DNA from: an uncultured Pelagibacteraceae bacterium
GTDB lineage: Bacteria > Pseudomonadota > Alphaproteobacteria > Pelagibacterales > Pelagibacteraceae
Direction: 5' to 3'
DNA: 64,000 bases
NCBI GenBank assembly: GCA_902592655.1
Contig: CACJFE010000001.1
Span: forward strand, 62,001 to 126,000
Under the pieces are notes generated by a model. The model was not told where the DNA came from, ran no database searches, and saw only the letters and a list, made by a program, of their open reading frames with translations. The translations under genes and the position numbers were made by a program. The first letter of the stretch is position 1. Each line of letters begins with the position of its first letter. Shown here piece after piece: positions 8,273 through 19,443 of this stretch.

Positions 8273-9512
8273 TATTAAAGATCTTAAAAAAAATTTAAAT
8301 GATTATAGAAAAAAACTTCTTAATAGAAATTTTGACTTCAAAACAGATTTTTTTGTAAGTCTTGATGAAGAAAATAGAAGATTAATCACTAAAAAAGAAA
8401 AACTAGAACAAGAAAAAAAACTTTTATCAAAATCAAAAGATAAATCTAATTTTGAAAAATCAAAAAAATTATCATCAGAAATATCTATGATTGCAAATGA
8501 ACAATTAATTGTTCAAAATAAACTCAATGACTTTTTACATGTTATACCTAACATTGCTTTAAAAGACGTACCAGTTGGCAAAGATGAAAAATCCAATAAA
8601 TTGATAAGTCAAAATGGAAAAATAAAGAATTTTGAATTTAAACCTAAATCTCATATTGAATTAGGTTTAGGAAATAAAGATATAGACTTTGAAACATCAA
8701 TTAAATTGTCGGGTTCAAGATTTGTAGTTTTAAAAAATAAAGTTGCATTACTAGAGCGCGCACTAATAAATTTTATGCTTGATGTACATACAAATGAATT
8801 CAATTACCAAGAAATTTCTCCACCTCTAATAGTAAATGATGAGGCTATGTTTGGAACTGGTCAATTACCTAAATTTGAAGATGATCAATTTGAAATTAAA
8901 TTAGAAAATTCAACTGAGCGAAAATTTTTAATACCAACTGCAGAGGTCGTTTTAACAAATATGGTCAGACAAAGTGTACTAAATCAAAATCAATTACCAT
9001 TAAGATTAGTTGCTGCTACACCATGTTTTAGAAAGGAGGCAGGGAGCTATGGAAAAGATACAAAAGGGATGTTTAGACAACATCAATTTTATAAAGTAGA
9101 ACTTGTAAGCGTTGTTGAGCCAAAAGACTGTATTTCGGAACTCGATCGAATGTTAAAATGTGCAAAATCTATTTTAGAAAAATTAGAATTGCCCTTTCAA
9201 ATAATACAATTATCTACTGGTGATATGGGATTTAGTGCTGAAATGACATATGACATTGAGGTATGGATACCTTCTGAAAAAAAATATAGAGAAATATCAA
9301 GCTGTTCGTCTTGTGGCACATTTCAAGCTAGAAGAATGTCTGCAAAATACAAAACACCTAATGGAACTGATTTTGTAGGAACATTAAATGGCTCAGGGCT
9401 GGCTGTTGGAAGACTCATAATTGCAATATTAGAAAATAATCAAAATGAGGATGGCTCAGTAACAATGCCAGAAGTTTTAAAAAAATATATGAAAAATTTA
9501 GATAAAATTTGA
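8265..9512 (+). CDS. serS: Seryl-tRNA synthetase
   Basis: Class II synthetase, 415 residues. The N-terminus is a long lysine-rich coiled coil (about 30-110) that contacts the long variable arm of tRNA-Ser. The catalytic core has motif 2 (PCFRKEAGSYGKDTKGMFRQ) and motif 3 (GSGLAVGRLIIAILEN). Its start lies 8 bases inside tatC. tRNA-Ser(UGA) is also encoded in this window. Confidence 0.97.
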   Translation: MHNIKDLKKNLNDYRKKLLNRNFDFKTDFFVSLDEENRRLITKKEKLEQEKKLLSKSKDKSNFEKSKKLSSEISMIANEQLIVQNKLNDFLHVIPNIALKDVPVGKDEKSNKLISQNGKIKNFEFKPKSHIELGLGNKDIDFETSIKLSGSRFVVLKNKVALLERALINFMLDVHTNEFNYQEISPPLIVNDEAMFGTGQLPKFEDDQFEIKLENSTERKFLIPTAEVVLTNMVRQSVLNQNQLPLRLVAATPCFRKEAGSYGKDTKGMFRQHQFYKVELVSVVEPKDCISELDRMLKCAKSILEKLELPFQIIQLSTGDMGFSAEMTYDIEVWIPSEKKYREISSCSSCGTFQARRMSAKYKTPNGTDFVGTLNGSGLAVGRLIIAILENNQNEDGSVTMPEVLKKYMKNLDKI

Positions 9513-9544
9513 TAAAATTTAACTTGTTTATCTAAATCATTTAC

Positions 9545-9550
9545 TATAAT
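9545..9550 (+). promoter_or_regulatory. Candidate -10 element of yajC-secDF
   Basis: TATAAT lies 9 bases before the yajC ATG, in the 47-base gap after serS. A weak TTGTTT stands upstream at 9524-9529 with a short spacer. The transcript would be almost leaderless. Confidence 0.4.
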
Positions 9551-9559
9551 TGTCTTTTG

Positions 9560-9844
9560 ATGAGCGGACAAGGAATAGCACAATTTATACCTCTAATACT
9601 AATTTTCGTAATTTTTTATTTCTTTTTAATAAGACCTCAACAGAAAAGAGTTAAAGATCACAAAGCTATGGTGCAATCACTTAAAAGAGGCGATGAAATA
9701 ATAACTTCCGGCGGAATTATTGGAGTTGTCGATCGTATAATGGAAGACGATAGAATAGAGGTAATTATAGGTGAAGATACTAAAGTCCAAATTATTAGAT
9801 CGACTATTACTAGTTTATTGAAAAAAGAAGAAGTAAAAAAATAA
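9560..9844 (+). CDS. yajC: Preprotein translocase subunit YajC
   Basis: YajC, 94 residues, a single-pass inner membrane protein of the SecDF-YajC accessory complex. Seen: membrane helix FIPLILIFVIFYFFLIRPQQKR, then the conserved KRGDEIITSGGIIGVVDRI. I chose the ATG at 9560; a TTG just before it is possible but less likely. It is followed by secD and secF in the usual order. Confidence 0.93.
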   Translation: MSGQGIAQFIPLILIFVIFYFFLIRPQQKRVKDHKAMVQSLKRGDEIITSGGIIGVVDRIMEDDRIEVIIGEDTKVQIIRSTITSLLKKEEVKK

Positions 9845-9853
9845 TTCTTTTTT

Positions 9854-11398
9854 GTGTTAAATTTTTCAAAAATAAATATCATATTAATTTATTTAATATT
9901 TATTCTAATATCCACATTTTCAATTTTCAACTTCCTAAATAATGAAAATTCATTTATAAAAAAAAAAGTTAATCTTGGACTAGATCTTCAAGGTGGTTCT
10001 TATCTTTTGCTTGAAATTAATTCAGATTCTTTAGTAAAGGAAAAAATTCAATCTAAAGTTATACCAATAAAAAAACTCTTAAAGGAAAATAACCTAAATT
10101 TTTCAGCATTCAAAATCGGAGAAAAAAAACTTTCTTTAAAAATTGATGATTTGGAGAAATTTGAATTAATTTTTTTTTCAAAGAAAGATAATTCTGTGAA
10201 TCCTTTTATTGATAGTTACAGATCTTACGAATTAGATTACAATAAATTAGGTAATAATAATATAGAAATTTTGTTTTCTAAATTTGGCTTACTTACAATA
10301 AATAATGCTGCCTTAAAACAATCTATAGAGATTGTTAGAAGAAGGATTGATGATGTTGGAACAAAAGAACCTACAATATTACAAAGAGGTGAAAAAAGAA
10401 TTCTTGTAGAATTACCAGGTCTAAAGGATCCTGAAAGAATTAAAAAATTACTTGGTAAAACTGCTAAATTAAATTTTAGATTAGTTGCAGATAATAATGA
10501 GTTTGGTGTTGATGAGTTAATTTCAGAAACTGGTGAGAAACTAAAAATAAGTAAAAGAATTGTGATGAGCGGAGAAAATCTGGTAGATGCTCAACCTAGT
10601 ATTCAAAATCAAAGGGGTGAGCCCACAGTATCTTTCACATTAGATAGACTTGGGGCTCAAAAATTCGGTAGGACGACAACCGACAACGTTGGTAAAAGAC
10701 TAGCAATAGTTCTTGATGGCAATATAATAAGTGCACCTAATATTAACGAGCCAATTACTTCAGGCAACGGGATGATTTCAGGTAATTTTACATTTCAAGA
10801 AGCTACAGACCTTGCTTTGTTACTAAGATCTGGGGCTCTACCAACTCCTCTAAAAGTAGTTGAAGAAAGAACTGTGGGACCAGACTTAGGAGAAGACTCA
10901 ATAAAATCTGGTTTAACATCTCTTATAATTGGTTTTATTTTAGTAATCTTATTTATGTTTTATAAATATAAAATATTTGGATTAGTTGCTAATACAGCAT
11001 TAGTTGCAAATTTGTTAATGCTAATTGGTACTTTGACAATATTAGAAGCCACACTCACTTTACCTGGTATTGCAGGAATAATCCTGACTGTTGGTATGGC
11101 AGTTGATGCGAATGTATTAATCTTTGAAAGAATAAAAGAAGAGTTGAAGACTGAGAAATCTACAATACACGCTTTTGATCAGGGTTATTCAAAAGCAAAA
11201 ATAACAGTCCTTGACGCTAATATTACAACTCTTATTGCTGCTATTATTCTTTTTGCATTTGGATCAGGGCCTGTAAAAGGATTCGCAATTACTTTAGGAA
11301 TTGGAATAGTAACAACTTTATTCACTGCATATTTTTTAGCAAGGCATTTAACTTCACTTATAGTTTTAAAAAAAAACAACAAAGAAATTAAGATCTAA
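9854..11398 (+). CDS. secD: Protein translocase subunit SecD
   Basis: SecD, 514 residues, drives late steps of Sec export using the proton gradient. Seen: first membrane helix, then NLGLDLQGGSYLLLEI, a large periplasmic P1 domain (VRRRIDDVGTKEPTILQRG; RILVELPGL), and the RND-type membrane domain with VGMAVDANVLIFERIKEE. The best start is a GTG at 9854. secD ends with a one-base overlap into secF (TAATG). SecD and SecF are separate proteins here. Confidence 0.95.
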   Translation: MLNFSKINIILIYLIFILISTFSIFNFLNNENSFIKKKVNLGLDLQGGSYLLLEINSDSLVKEKIQSKVIPIKKLLKENNLNFSAFKIGEKKLSLKIDDLEKFELIFFSKKDNSVNPFIDSYRSYELDYNKLGNNNIEILFSKFGLLTINNAALKQSIEIVRRRIDDVGTKEPTILQRGEKRILVELPGLKDPERIKKLLGKTAKLNFRLVADNNEFGVDELISETGEKLKISKRIVMSGENLVDAQPSIQNQRGEPTVSFTLDRLGAQKFGRTTTDNVGKRLAIVLDGNIISAPNINEPITSGNGMISGNFTFQEATDLALLLRSGALPTPLKVVEERTVGPDLGEDSIKSGLTSLIIGFILVILFMFYKYKIFGLVANTALVANLLMLIGTLTILEATLTLPGIAGIILTVGMAVDANVLIFERIKEELKTEKSTIHAFDQGYSKAKITVLDANITTLIAAIILFAFGSGPVKGFAITLGIGIVTTLFTAYFLARHLTSLIVLKKNNKEIKI

Positions 11399-12303
11399 TG
11401 ATTAGTAATATTAACTTTGTATCAAAATTTAAAAAAGCGAATTTAACATCAATTATAATTTTTATTTTAAGTATTTTTTTAATATTTTTTAAGGGTTTAA
11501 ATTATGGAATTGATTTTAAAGGAGGGACTCTAATAGAACTTAGGGCTGAAAATAATATAAATGTATCAATTATCAGAGACACTTTAAACACAATGAATCT
11601 CGGGGATATTAATGTTAAAAAATTCGGAAATGATAGTGATTTTTTAATAAAAGTAGAACAAAAAAACTCAAATGATAATAATTTAATTCCTGAAATCAAA
11701 AAAAAATTAAATGAAAATTTGAATTCAAAGATTGATTTTAGAAGAGTAGAAAATGTTGGCCCCAAAGTTAGTGCTGAACTCCTAGAGTCATCTGTTATAG
11801 CCATTTCATTAGCTTTAGCAGCTATGCTTTTCTATATATGGGTAAGATTTGAATGGCAATTCAGTATTGGTTCAATTATTGCTTTATTTCATGACGTTGT
11901 GATTACACTTGGTATTTTTTCATTTTTATCATTAGAAATTAACTTATCAATAATTGCAGCTGTACTTACAATAGTTGGTTATTCAATGAATGACACGGTT
12001 GTGATATATGATCGTATTAGAGAAAATTTGTTGAAATATAATAAAGTCAGCATAAGCGACATTGCTAATTTGTCAATTAATGAAACTTTAGCCAGAACAA
12101 TCATAACTTCTATTACAACATTACTTGCTTTATTTTCAATATATATATTAGGTGGTGAAATTCTCAGAGGCTTCTCATTTGCTATGATTTTGGGAGTCAT
12201 GATTGGAACTTATTCATCAATTTTTGTTGCTTCTCCAATCTTAAAGTTTTTTAAGGTAAGCTATAAAACCTTGGAGAAAAAAGAAGAAAAAATTGTTCCT
12301 TAA
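11398..12303 (+). CDS. secF: Protein translocase subunit SecF
   Basis: SecF, 301 residues, partner of SecD. Seen: GLNYGIDFKGGTLIELRA at the N-terminus, VGPKVSAELLESSVIAI, and the membrane motif VGYSMNDTVVIYDRIREN with its conserved Asp-Arg. Six predicted membrane segments. The stop is directly adjacent to the stop of the oppositely oriented PuuD-like gene, with no room for a terminator. Confidence 0.95.
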   Translation: MISNINFVSKFKKANLTSIIIFILSIFLIFFKGLNYGIDFKGGTLIELRAENNINVSIIRDTLNTMNLGDINVKKFGNDSDFLIKVEQKNSNDNNLIPEIKKKLNENLNSKIDFRRVENVGPKVSAELLESSVIAISLALAAMLFYIWVRFEWQFSIGSIIALFHDVVITLGIFSFLSLEINLSIIAAVLTIVGYSMNDTVVIYDRIRENLLKYNKVSISDIANLSINETLARTIITSITTLLALFSIYILGGEILRGFSFAMILGVMIGTYSSIFVASPILKFFKVSYKTLEKKEEKIVP

Positions 12304-12906
12304 TTAATAAAGATTTTGTGCAGCAACCATAGAAAGCAGCATAGGAAAAGATAATAAAGTATTTGTTCTTGAAAATAACATTGCTTTTTTTGCGGACAAA
12401 GCTTTTTCATCCGCTGAGCATTCTATCATTCCCAAAGCTTTTTTTTGATTTGGCCATATCACAAACCAAACATTATAAGCCATAATTATACCCAACCACA
12501 TTCCGATACCTATGGCTGTAGTTTTAGGATCACCGCTTCCTATTCCTAAAATCATTGCCTGATGAACATAACCTTGAAGATACGATACTACGAGACCTGT
12601 GATTATTGTGCCTAAAGCTGCCCATCTAAACCAAAATAATGCTTTTGGAGCAATTACCTTACCTATCGCTGGCTTTTGATCGTCAGGAATATTTGGCATT
12701 GATGGTATTTGAACAAAATTAAAATACCATAATAAACCTATCCACATTATTCCTGTTAAAACATGTAAATATCTAAACAACCAACTAAAAAAATAACGAT
12801 CAAAAACAAATCCATCGCCAAAAAAATGTAAAGCTATTAATAAGGCTATTGCGATACCAAGAGAAAGATGAACAGTTTTAGATAATGATTGTAAAATATT
12901 TGTCAT
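12304..12906 (-). CDS. PuuD/urate-oxidase-N-like membrane protein (no cytochrome domain)
   Basis: A 200-residue integral membrane protein with about five hydrophobic segments. The stretches LHVLTGIMWIGLLWYFNFVQ, LFWFRWAALGTIITGL and AYNVWFVIWPNQKKALGM match the N-terminal membrane domain of the PuuD urate hydroxylase family. In those proteins a C-terminal cytochrome c domain with CXXCH follows; here no CXXCH is present and the protein ends after the membrane part. Conserved His residues in the helices could bind haem. Function in urate oxidation is therefore uncertain. No other purine-breakdown gene is nearby. Confidence 0.7.
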   Translation of the reverse strand: MTNILQSLSKTVHLSLGIAIALLIALHFFGDGFVFDRYFFSWLFRYLHVLTGIMWIGLLWYFNFVQIPSMPNIPDDQKPAIGKVIAPKALFWFRWAALGTIITGLVVSYLQGYVHQAMILGIGSGDPKTTAIGIGMWLGIIMAYNVWFVIWPNQKKALGMIECSADEKALSAKKAMLFSRTNTLLSFPMLLSMVAAQNLY

Positions 12907-12933
12907 AGATTCTTATAGCACAAATATAATTTT

Positions 12934-15813
12934 TTAGGCAGTTTTTTTCATAGCTCCATTACCTATGATTTCTCTAATAAATTTGCCCGTGTAACTATCT
13001 TTTATTGTAGAAACTTTCTCTGGTGTACCCTCTGCTATAATTTTACCTCCATTTATACCACCTTCTGGACCCATATCAATTATGTGATCAGCAGTCTTAA
13101 TAACATCTAAATTATGTTCTATAACTACAACTGTATTACCTGTATTCGTAAATGCTTGTAAAATTTCTAATAGTTTTTTAATATCATGAGAATGTAGTCC
13201 TGTAGTTGGTTCGTCGAGAATATATAAAGTTCTACCAGTAGGTCTTTTAGACAATTCTTTCGCTAATTTTATTCTTTGAGCCTCACCCCCAGAAAGAGTT
13301 GTGGCCTGCTGACCTATTTTCATATATCCTAATCCAACGTGCTTTAACGTTATCAATTTAGATCTGATATTGTTAATATTTTCAAAAAAGTCACATCCCT
13401 CATCAACTGTCATATCTAAAATATCCGCTATATTTTTTCCTTTAAATCTTATTTCGAGGGTTTCACGGTTGTATCTAGCTCCTTTACATGTGTCACAAGG
13501 AATAAACACATCTGGTAAAAAATGCATTTCATATGTTAGAACTCCATCACCCTCACATGTTTCACATCTTCCTCCTTTAACATTAAAAGAATATCTTCCA
13601 ACTTTATAACCTCTTGCTTTCGACTCTGGCAGATTAGCAAACCATTCTCTAATAGGACCAAATGCTCCAGTGTAAGTAGCTGGGTTAGATCTAGGCGTTC
13701 TACCAATTGGTGATTGATCTATATCGATAATTTTATCTATTAATTCCGTACCTTTAAAACCTGTAAATGCTTTTGGAACTTTTCTACTTTTGTTTTTATT
13801 CAACATTAGATTAAAAGCATTATAAAGAGTGTGTAATATTAAAGTGGACTTGCCACTTCCTGATACACCTGTAACGCAAGTGAAAGTTCCAACTGGAATT
13901 TTTAAATTAACTTTCTTAAGATTATTTCCACTCGCGCCACTTATTTCTATAAATCTACCATTTTTTGCAGATCTTCTTTTTTTTGGAACAGGAATAAATT
14001 TTTTACCAGATAAGTAATTACCAGTGATACTTTTTTCATTTTCAATTATTTTTTTTACTTCACCCTCAGCAACTATTTGACCACCATTAAGTCCAGCCTC
14101 GGGGCCGATATCAATTATATGATCTGAGCTTTCCATTGTTTCTATATCATGCTCAACAACAATAACTGTATTACCCAAGTCTCTTAATTTTTTTAGTGCA
14201 GTTATTAATTTTTTATTATCTCTTTGATGCAAGCCTATTGATGGCTCGTCCAATACATACAATACACCAGTTAGACCTGATCCAATTTGCGATGCTAATC
14301 TTATTCTTTGAGCCTCCCCACCAGATAACGTGCCTGACTCTCTAGACAACGTTAGATAATTGAGTCCTACGTTTAATAAAAAGTTTAATCGTTCATTAAT
14401 TTCTTTTAAAATATGCTGTGCAATTTTTTTTTCTCTTTCATTTAATTTATTTTCTAAATCAGCGAACCATTTTTGAGCTTCATCTATTGATTTATTAGTA
14501 ATCTCGCTAATATTTAATGAATCTATTTTTACACATAAAGCTTCATCTTTTAGTCTCATTCCATTACATTTTTCACAATTACTCTCACTTTGATATTGTG
14601 AAATTTCCTCTCTTTTCCACTCACTATCAGTTTCTAGATAACGTCTCTCTAGATTATTAATTACTCCTTCAAAAGTTTTTTTTGTAGTATAAGATTCATA
14701 TCCATCATCATATGAAAATTTAATTTCCTCTTCATCTGATCCATATAAAATGATATCCTGAATTTTTTTTGGAATTTTTTTCCATGGTTCATCTAATGAA
14801 ATCTTAAAATGTTTTGCTATTGAAGCTAAAGTCTGAGCATAATACAAAGAAGTAGACTTTGACCACGGCTCTATAACGCCATCTTGAAGACTTTTTTTAG
14901 TGTCTGAAACTACTAAATTAGGATCCACATTTAAATTATGACCTATACCCTCACATTCTTCGCAAGCGCCGTATGGAGAATTAAAAGAAAAAAGTCTAGG
15001 TTCAACTTCTTCAATAGTAAAACCACTTTCAGGACAAGAGAATTTTGATGAGAATGTTATCGTTTCTGTTTTTCTAAATTTTTTAGGGACTGTCTCATTC
15101 TCATATTCTACAACTAGTAAACCGTCTGATAAATTTATAGCTGTTTCAACACTATCTGCAAGTCTATTACCTAATTTTGAATTTAATATAATTCTATCGA
15201 CTATTATTGAAATGTCATGTTTAACTTTCTTATTTAGATTTGGAAATTCATCTATATTTAAGTATTTACCATCCACTTTAATTTTTGAAAAACCTCTTTT
15301 TTTGTAATTTAAAATTTCTTTCTTATATTCTCCCTTTCTACCTCTTACTATTGGTGCCAAAATATAAATAGTATTGTTTTTTGGTAATTTTGATATTTTA
15401 TCAACCATTTCACTGATTGATTGTGAAACGATAGGTTTACCTGTGAATGGTGAATATGGAATTCCAACTCTAGCAAAAAGTACTCTCATATAATCATAAA
15501 TTTCAGTAACAGTTGCTACTGTTGATCTTGGGTTTTTAGAAGTATTTTTTTGTTCTATCGAAATAGCTGGACTTAACCCCTCAATAAAATCCACATTGGG
15601 TTTTTTCATTTTATCCAAAAATTGTCTCGCATAAGAAGATAAACTTTCCACATACCTTCTTTGACCCTCAGCGTAAATAGTATCAAAAGCTAGAGACGAT
15701 TTTCCTGAACCTGAGAGACCAGTTATAACGACTAATTTCTCTTTCGGTATTTCAAGAGAAACATTTTTTAAATTATGTTCTTTAGCGCCTTTTACAACGA
15801 TTTTTTTCACCAT
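12934..15813 (-). CDS. uvrA: Excinuclease ABC subunit A
   Basis: UvrA, 959 residues, damage-recognition ATPase of nucleotide excision repair. Two ABC cassettes are visible: Walker [21 protein letters not shown] and [19 protein letters not shown], signatures [12 protein letters not shown] and [12 protein letters not shown]. Zinc-module cysteines appear as [20 protein letters not shown] and [20 protein letters not shown]. The first module reads CPESG, with Ser where the second Cys sits in many UvrA proteins. Divergent from ssb across 100 bases. Confidence 0.98.
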   Translation of the reverse strand: MVKKIVVKGAKEHNLKNVSLEIPKEKLVVITGLSGSGKSSLAFDTIYAEGQRRYVESLSSYARQFLDKMKKPNVDFIEGLSPAISIEQKNTSKNPRSTVATVTEIYDYMRVLFARVGIPYSPFTGKPIVSQSISEMVDKISKLPKNNTIYILAPIVRGRKGEYKKEILNYKKRGFSKIKVDGKYLNIDEFPNLNKKVKHDISIIVDRIILNSKLGNRLADSVETAINLSDGLLVVEYENETVPKKFRKTETITFSSKFSCPESGFTIEEVEPRLFSFNSPYGACEECEGIGHNLNVDPNLVVSDTKKSLQDGVIEPWSKSTSLYYAQTLASIAKHFKISLDEPWKKIPKKIQDIILYGSDEEEIKFSYDDGYESYTTKKTFEGVINNLERRYLETDSEWKREEISQYQSESNCEKCNGMRLKDEALCVKIDSLNISEITNKSIDEAQKWFADLENKLNEREKKIAQHILKEINERLNFLLNVGLNYLTLSRESGTLSGGEAQRIRLASQIGSGLTGVLYVLDEPSIGLHQRDNKKLITALKKLRDLGNTVIVVEHDIETMESSDHIIDIGPEAGLNGGQIVAEGEVKKIIENEKSITGNYLSGKKFIPVPKKRRSAKNGRFIEISGASGNNLKKVNLKIPVGTFTCVTGVSGSGKSTLILHTLYNAFNLMLNKNKSRKVPKAFTGFKGTELIDKIIDIDQSPIGRTPRSNPATYTGAFGPIREWFANLPESKARGYKVGRYSFNVKGGRCETCEGDGVLTYEMHFLPDVFIPCDTCKGARYNRETLEIRFKGKNIADILDMTVDEGCDFFENINNIRSKLITLKHVGLGYMKIGQQATTLSGGEAQRIKLAKELSKRPTGRTLYILDEPTTGLHSHDIKKLLEILQAFTNTGNTVVVIEHNLDVIKTADHIIDMGPEGGINGGKIIAEGTPEKVSTIKDSYTGKFIREIIGNGAMKKTA

Positions 15814-15913
15814 TTTTTTTCCTACAAATAATAATCATCTTATATTTACTAATCAAATATGATATAAAATATCGTGTATAAACAATTAAAAATCAAAGTA
15901 CATTCAAAATATT

Positions 15914-16372
15914 ATGGCCGGAAGTTTAAATAAAGTACAATTAATAGGTCGTTTAGGCGCAGATCCAGAAATAAAACAAATGGTTAATGGTAAAAGTGTT
16001 GCAAGATTAAGTATAGCTACAAGCCAATCTTGGAAAGATAAATCTAGCGGGGAAAGAAAAGAAAAAACAGAGTGGCATAGAGTAGTAATATTTAATGAAG
16101 GTCTAGTAAATGTAGTACAACAATATGTAAAAAAAGGTTCTAATGTATATATTGAGGGTCAGCTAAGTACAAGAAAGTGGAAAGACGAAGCTACTGGACA
16201 AGATAAGTATTCTACTGAGGTGGTATTACAAGGATATAATTCAAGTTTAACAATGCTTGATAGTAGAGGTAACGGTAATAATTCCAACTTGGTGAAAGAA
16301 AATAAGAGCTCATTACCAAATGAAAATATGAGTCAAGATAACTCAGATCTTGACGATGAAATTCCTTTTTAA
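15914..16372 (+). CDS. ssb: Single-stranded DNA-binding protein
   Basis: SSB, 152 residues. N-terminal OB fold (LNKVQLIGRLGADPEIKQM, TEWHRVVIFNE, YVKKGSNVYIEGQLSTRKW), a short flexible linker, and the acidic tip DLDDEIPF that recruits partners such as RecG and RecJ, both encoded in this window. It is divergent from uvrA. The shared upstream region is AT-rich, and I saw no clear LexA-type operator in it. Confidence 0.97.
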   Translation: MAGSLNKVQLIGRLGADPEIKQMVNGKSVARLSIATSQSWKDKSSGERKEKTEWHRVVIFNEGLVNVVQQYVKKGSNVYIEGQLSTRKWKDEATGQDKYSTEVVLQGYNSSLTMLDSRGNGNNSNLVKENKSSLPNENMSQDNSDLDDEIPF

Positions 16373-16378
16373 AATTTA

Positions 16379-18949
16379 ATGGAAAAAAAATCTATAGAAA
16401 AAGATAAATCATTTAAGCCTATTTTGGTTCAAGATGAAATGAAATCATCTTACTTATCTTACGCTATGAGCGTTATAGTAAGTAGGGCATTACCTGATGT
16501 TAGAGATGGTTTGAAACCAGTTCATAGAAGAATAATTTATGCTATGTATAAAGGCGGTTATGACTGGTCTAAACCATTTAGAAAATCTGCTAGAATAGTC
16601 GGAGATGTAATTGGTAAATATCATCCTCACGGCGATCAATCAGTGTATGATGCACTAGTAAGATTAGTACAAGATTTTTCTATGAGGTTACCTTTAATTT
16701 CAGGTCAAGGAAATTTTGGCTCTATAGATGGAGATCCACCAGCTGCAATGCGATATACTGAAACAAAATTGGGTAAGATTGCTCAATTTTTAACAGAAGA
16801 TTTGGAAAAAAATACAGTCAATTTCAGAAGTAATTATGATGAGACAGAAAAAGAACCAGAAGTATTGCCATCGCAATATCCTAATATTTTAGTAAACGGA
16901 GCAGGTGGAATAGCTGTTGGTATGGCTACTAGTATTCCGCCACATAATTTAGGCGAAGTAATTGATGCAACAATAGCTTACATAAATAATAATAATATAA
17001 CTATTTCCCAACTAATGAAACTTGTTCCCGGACCTGATTTTCCTACTGGCGGAGTTATAATTGGAAAAGAAATAATAAAACAAGGATATAACAAAGGTAG
17101 AGGATCTTTTAAAATTCGTGGTGAGATAGAGTTTGAAGATAAAAAGGGCGGAAGAGAAATTTTAGTAATTAAATCAATTCCTTATCAAGTAAATAAATCA
17201 ATTTTAATAGAAAAAATAGCACAACTAGTTAGAGATAAGAAAATTGATGGAATAAGAGATTTAAGAGACGAGTCAAACAGAGAAGGTATTAGAGTAGTGA
17301 TTGAACTTAGAAAAAATGTTGAACCAGAAACTGTAAGGCGTCAACTTTTTAAATTTACAAATATTGAAAGTTCTTTTGGATTTAATACTTTAGCAATAGT
17401 AAATAATAAACCAAAAATTTTAAACTTAAAAGAATTTATTGCAGAATTTTTAAAATTTAGAGAAGAAACAGTCACCAAAAGAGTCAGATACGATTTAAAG
17501 AAAGCACAAGAAAGAGCAAATATTTTAATAGGTCTTGCAGTTGCAGTAGAAAATATTGATGAAATAATTAAGATAATTAAAAATTCTAAAGATACTAGCT
17601 TGGCAAAAAAAAATCTGTTGTCTAAAAAATGGAAAATTAAAAAAAGCTCAAAATTAATTGCCACCATCGAAAAAACTAATCATTCTAGCTACCAACTTAC
17701 TTCTAATCAAGTTGATGCTATTTTAGAACTTAAGCTTCAAAAATTAACTGCGTACGGAATTGGAGAAATAGAGTCTGAAATTTCGAAGCTTTCGAAACTT
17801 ATTATTGAATACAATAAGATTTTGAACTCAAAAAAAACACTATATAATTTGATAATTGACGAATTAGGAAAAATTAAAGATAAATTCGCAACACCACGGA
17901 AAACAAAAATAATCGATGCTGTATTAAATTATAATATTGAGGAAACAATTCAAAAAGAGTCTGTGGTTATAAATATTACAAATCAAGGTTATATAAAAAG
18001 AGGCCCCTTAAGTTCTTTAAAGCCACAAAAAAGAGGTGGAAAAGGAAAAACAGGTATTTCTACAAGAGAAGATGATTTTGTTGTACAAATTTTTACAGCT
18101 AATACGCATACGCCGGTATTATTTTTTTCTACTCAAGGATTAGTCTATAAAATCAAAGCTCATAAAATACCTGAAGGGACACCTTCATCAAAAGGTAAAT
18201 CTATTTTCAATATTTTACCTCTTAAAAGCCATCATTCTATTAGTTCAATAATGCCTTTGCCTGAGGATGAAGCTGTATGGAAGAACTTGATGGTAATTTT
18301 CGCAACTGAAAAAGGAAATGTGCGAAAAAACACTTTAGAAGATTTTATAAACATAAATAATAGTGGAAAAATTGCAATGAAATTAGATGAAGATGACAAA
18401 ATTATTGGCGTCAAAATTTGTAAAGATGATCAGGATATATTGTTGAGTACAAAAAACGGTAAGTGTATAAGATTTAAATCAAAAAAGTTAAGATTATTTA
18501 AAGGTAGATCATCCAAGGGTATTAAAGGCATTCAATTAAAAGACAATGATAAAGTTATTTCTTTATCAATTCTTGATAATATTCAAATTAAATCAAATGT
18601 CTTAAGTAAAGATAAAAAGATTAAAAGCGGAGTTGATAGGTTTATTTTATCAGTTTCTGAAAATGGTTATGGAAAAAGATCTTCATATCTTGATTACAGA
18701 GTTACAAATAGGGGAGGCAAAGGCATCATAGGTATCATTAATTCATCTAGAAACGGTAATATAGCATCATCTCTAGTCGTTGGTGAAAGTGATGAAATTC
18801 TTTTATCAACCGATAAAGGAAGTATGATGAGATGTGCTGTAAAAGAGATTAGAATAGCTGGTAGAAACACTCAAGGTGTTAGAATAAAGAAATTATCTGG
18901 TGAAGAAAAAGTAGTTTCAGTAATTAAAATTGAGGATAATATTCAATAG
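16379..18949 (+). CDS. gyrA: DNA gyrase subunit A
   Basis: GyrA, 856 residues, the cleavage-reunion subunit of the enzyme that introduces negative supercoils. The catalytic Tyr is Y126 in [11 protein letters not shown]. The quinolone-pocket segment reads [15 protein letters not shown], with Gln at the position of E. coli Ser83 and the later acidic residue kept. The C-terminal beta-pinwheel shows repeated blades and a GyrA-box-like [10 protein letters not shown]. Six bases follow ssb and two bases precede coaD. Confidence 0.97.
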   Translation: MEKKSIEKDKSFKPILVQDEMKSSYLSYAMSVIVSRALPDVRDGLKPVHRRIIYAMYKGGYDWSKPFRKSARIVGDVIGKYHPHGDQSVYDALVRLVQDFSMRLPLISGQGNFGSIDGDPPAAMRYTETKLGKIAQFLTEDLEKNTVNFRSNYDETEKEPEVLPSQYPNILVNGAGGIAVGMATSIPPHNLGEVIDATIAYINNNNITISQLMKLVPGPDFPTGGVIIGKEIIKQGYNKGRGSFKIRGEIEFEDKKGGREILVIKSIPYQVNKSILIEKIAQLVRDKKIDGIRDLRDESNREGIRVVIELRKNVEPETVRRQLFKFTNIESSFGFNTLAIVNNKPKILNLKEFIAEFLKFREETVTKRVRYDLKKAQERANILIGLAVAVENIDEIIKIIKNSKDTSLAKKNLLSKKWKIKKSSKLIATIEKTNHSSYQLTSNQVDAILELKLQKLTAYGIGEIESEISKLSKLIIEYNKILNSKKTLYNLIIDELGKIKDKFATPRKTKIIDAVLNYNIEETIQKESVVINITNQGYIKRGPLSSLKPQKRGGKGKTGISTREDDFVVQIFTANTHTPVLFFSTQGLVYKIKAHKIPEGTPSSKGKSIFNILPLKSHHSISSIMPLPEDEAVWKNLMVIFATEKGNVRKNTLEDFININNSGKIAMKLDEDDKIIGVKICKDDQDILLSTKNGKCIRFKSKKLRLFKGRSSKGIKGIQLKDNDKVISLSILDNIQIKSNVLSKDKKIKSGVDRFILSVSENGYGKRSSYLDYRVTNRGGKGIIGIINSSRNGNIASSLVVGESDEILLSTDKGSMMRCAVKEIRIAGRNTQGVRIKKLSGEEKVVSVIKIEDNIQ

Positions 18950-18951
18950 AG

Positions 18952-19443
18952 ATGAAAGTAGCTGTTTATCCTGGAACCTTTGATCCAATTACATACGGAC
19001 ATATTGATGTAATAAAAAAAGCTTTAAAAATATTTGATAAACTAATTGTCGCTACTACGGATAATACAGATAAGGAATACTTCTTTTCATTAGAAGAAAG
19101 ATTGGATATTATCAATCATTCACTTTTTAAAGACTTAAAATTTGATAAGAAAAAAATTAAAGTGATATCTTTTAATGATTTAACTATAGACTTGTGTAAA
19201 AGATATAATGCATCTGCTATAATAAGAGGTTTAAGAGCGGTTTCAGATTTTGAGTATGAATTCCAGCTTGCAGGAATGAATAAAAAACTAAATGCAAATA
19301 TTGAAACAATGTTTTTAATGTCTGATGTAGAAAATCAGATTATATCCTCAAAGTTTGTAAAAGAAATTGCTAATTTGAGAGGAGATATAAATAGATTTGT
19401 CACCAAATATGCCTCTAAGATGCTAAAAAATAAATATTTATGA
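18952..19443 (+). CDS. coaD: Phosphopantetheine adenylyltransferase
   Basis: CoaD, 163 residues, penultimate step of coenzyme A synthesis. Seen: YPGTFDPITYGHID with the T-x-G-H nucleotidyltransferase signature (14-17), IIRGLRAVSDFEYEFQLAGMN, and SSKFVKEIANLRGDI near the end. It follows gyrA closely and overlaps the cyclophilin gene by 4 bases. Confidence 0.96.
   Translation: MKVAVYPGTFDPITYGHIDVIKKALKIFDKLIVATTDNTDKEYFFSLEERLDIINHSLFKDLKFDKKKIKVISFNDLTIDLCKRYNASAIIRGLRAVSDFEYEFQLAGMNKKLNANIETMFLMSDVENQIISSKFVKEIANLRGDINRFVTKYASKMLKNKYL

Noticed and set aside
9557-9559. TTG start for yajC
   Set aside because: The ATG directly after it gives the normal N-terminus; the TTG adds one residue with no support.
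15814-15913. LexA/SOS box between uvrA and ssb
   Set aside because: No GTTC-N7-GTTC or other convincing SOS operator is visible. Only short AT-rich dyads such as GATAT-AAA-ATATC, expected by chance.
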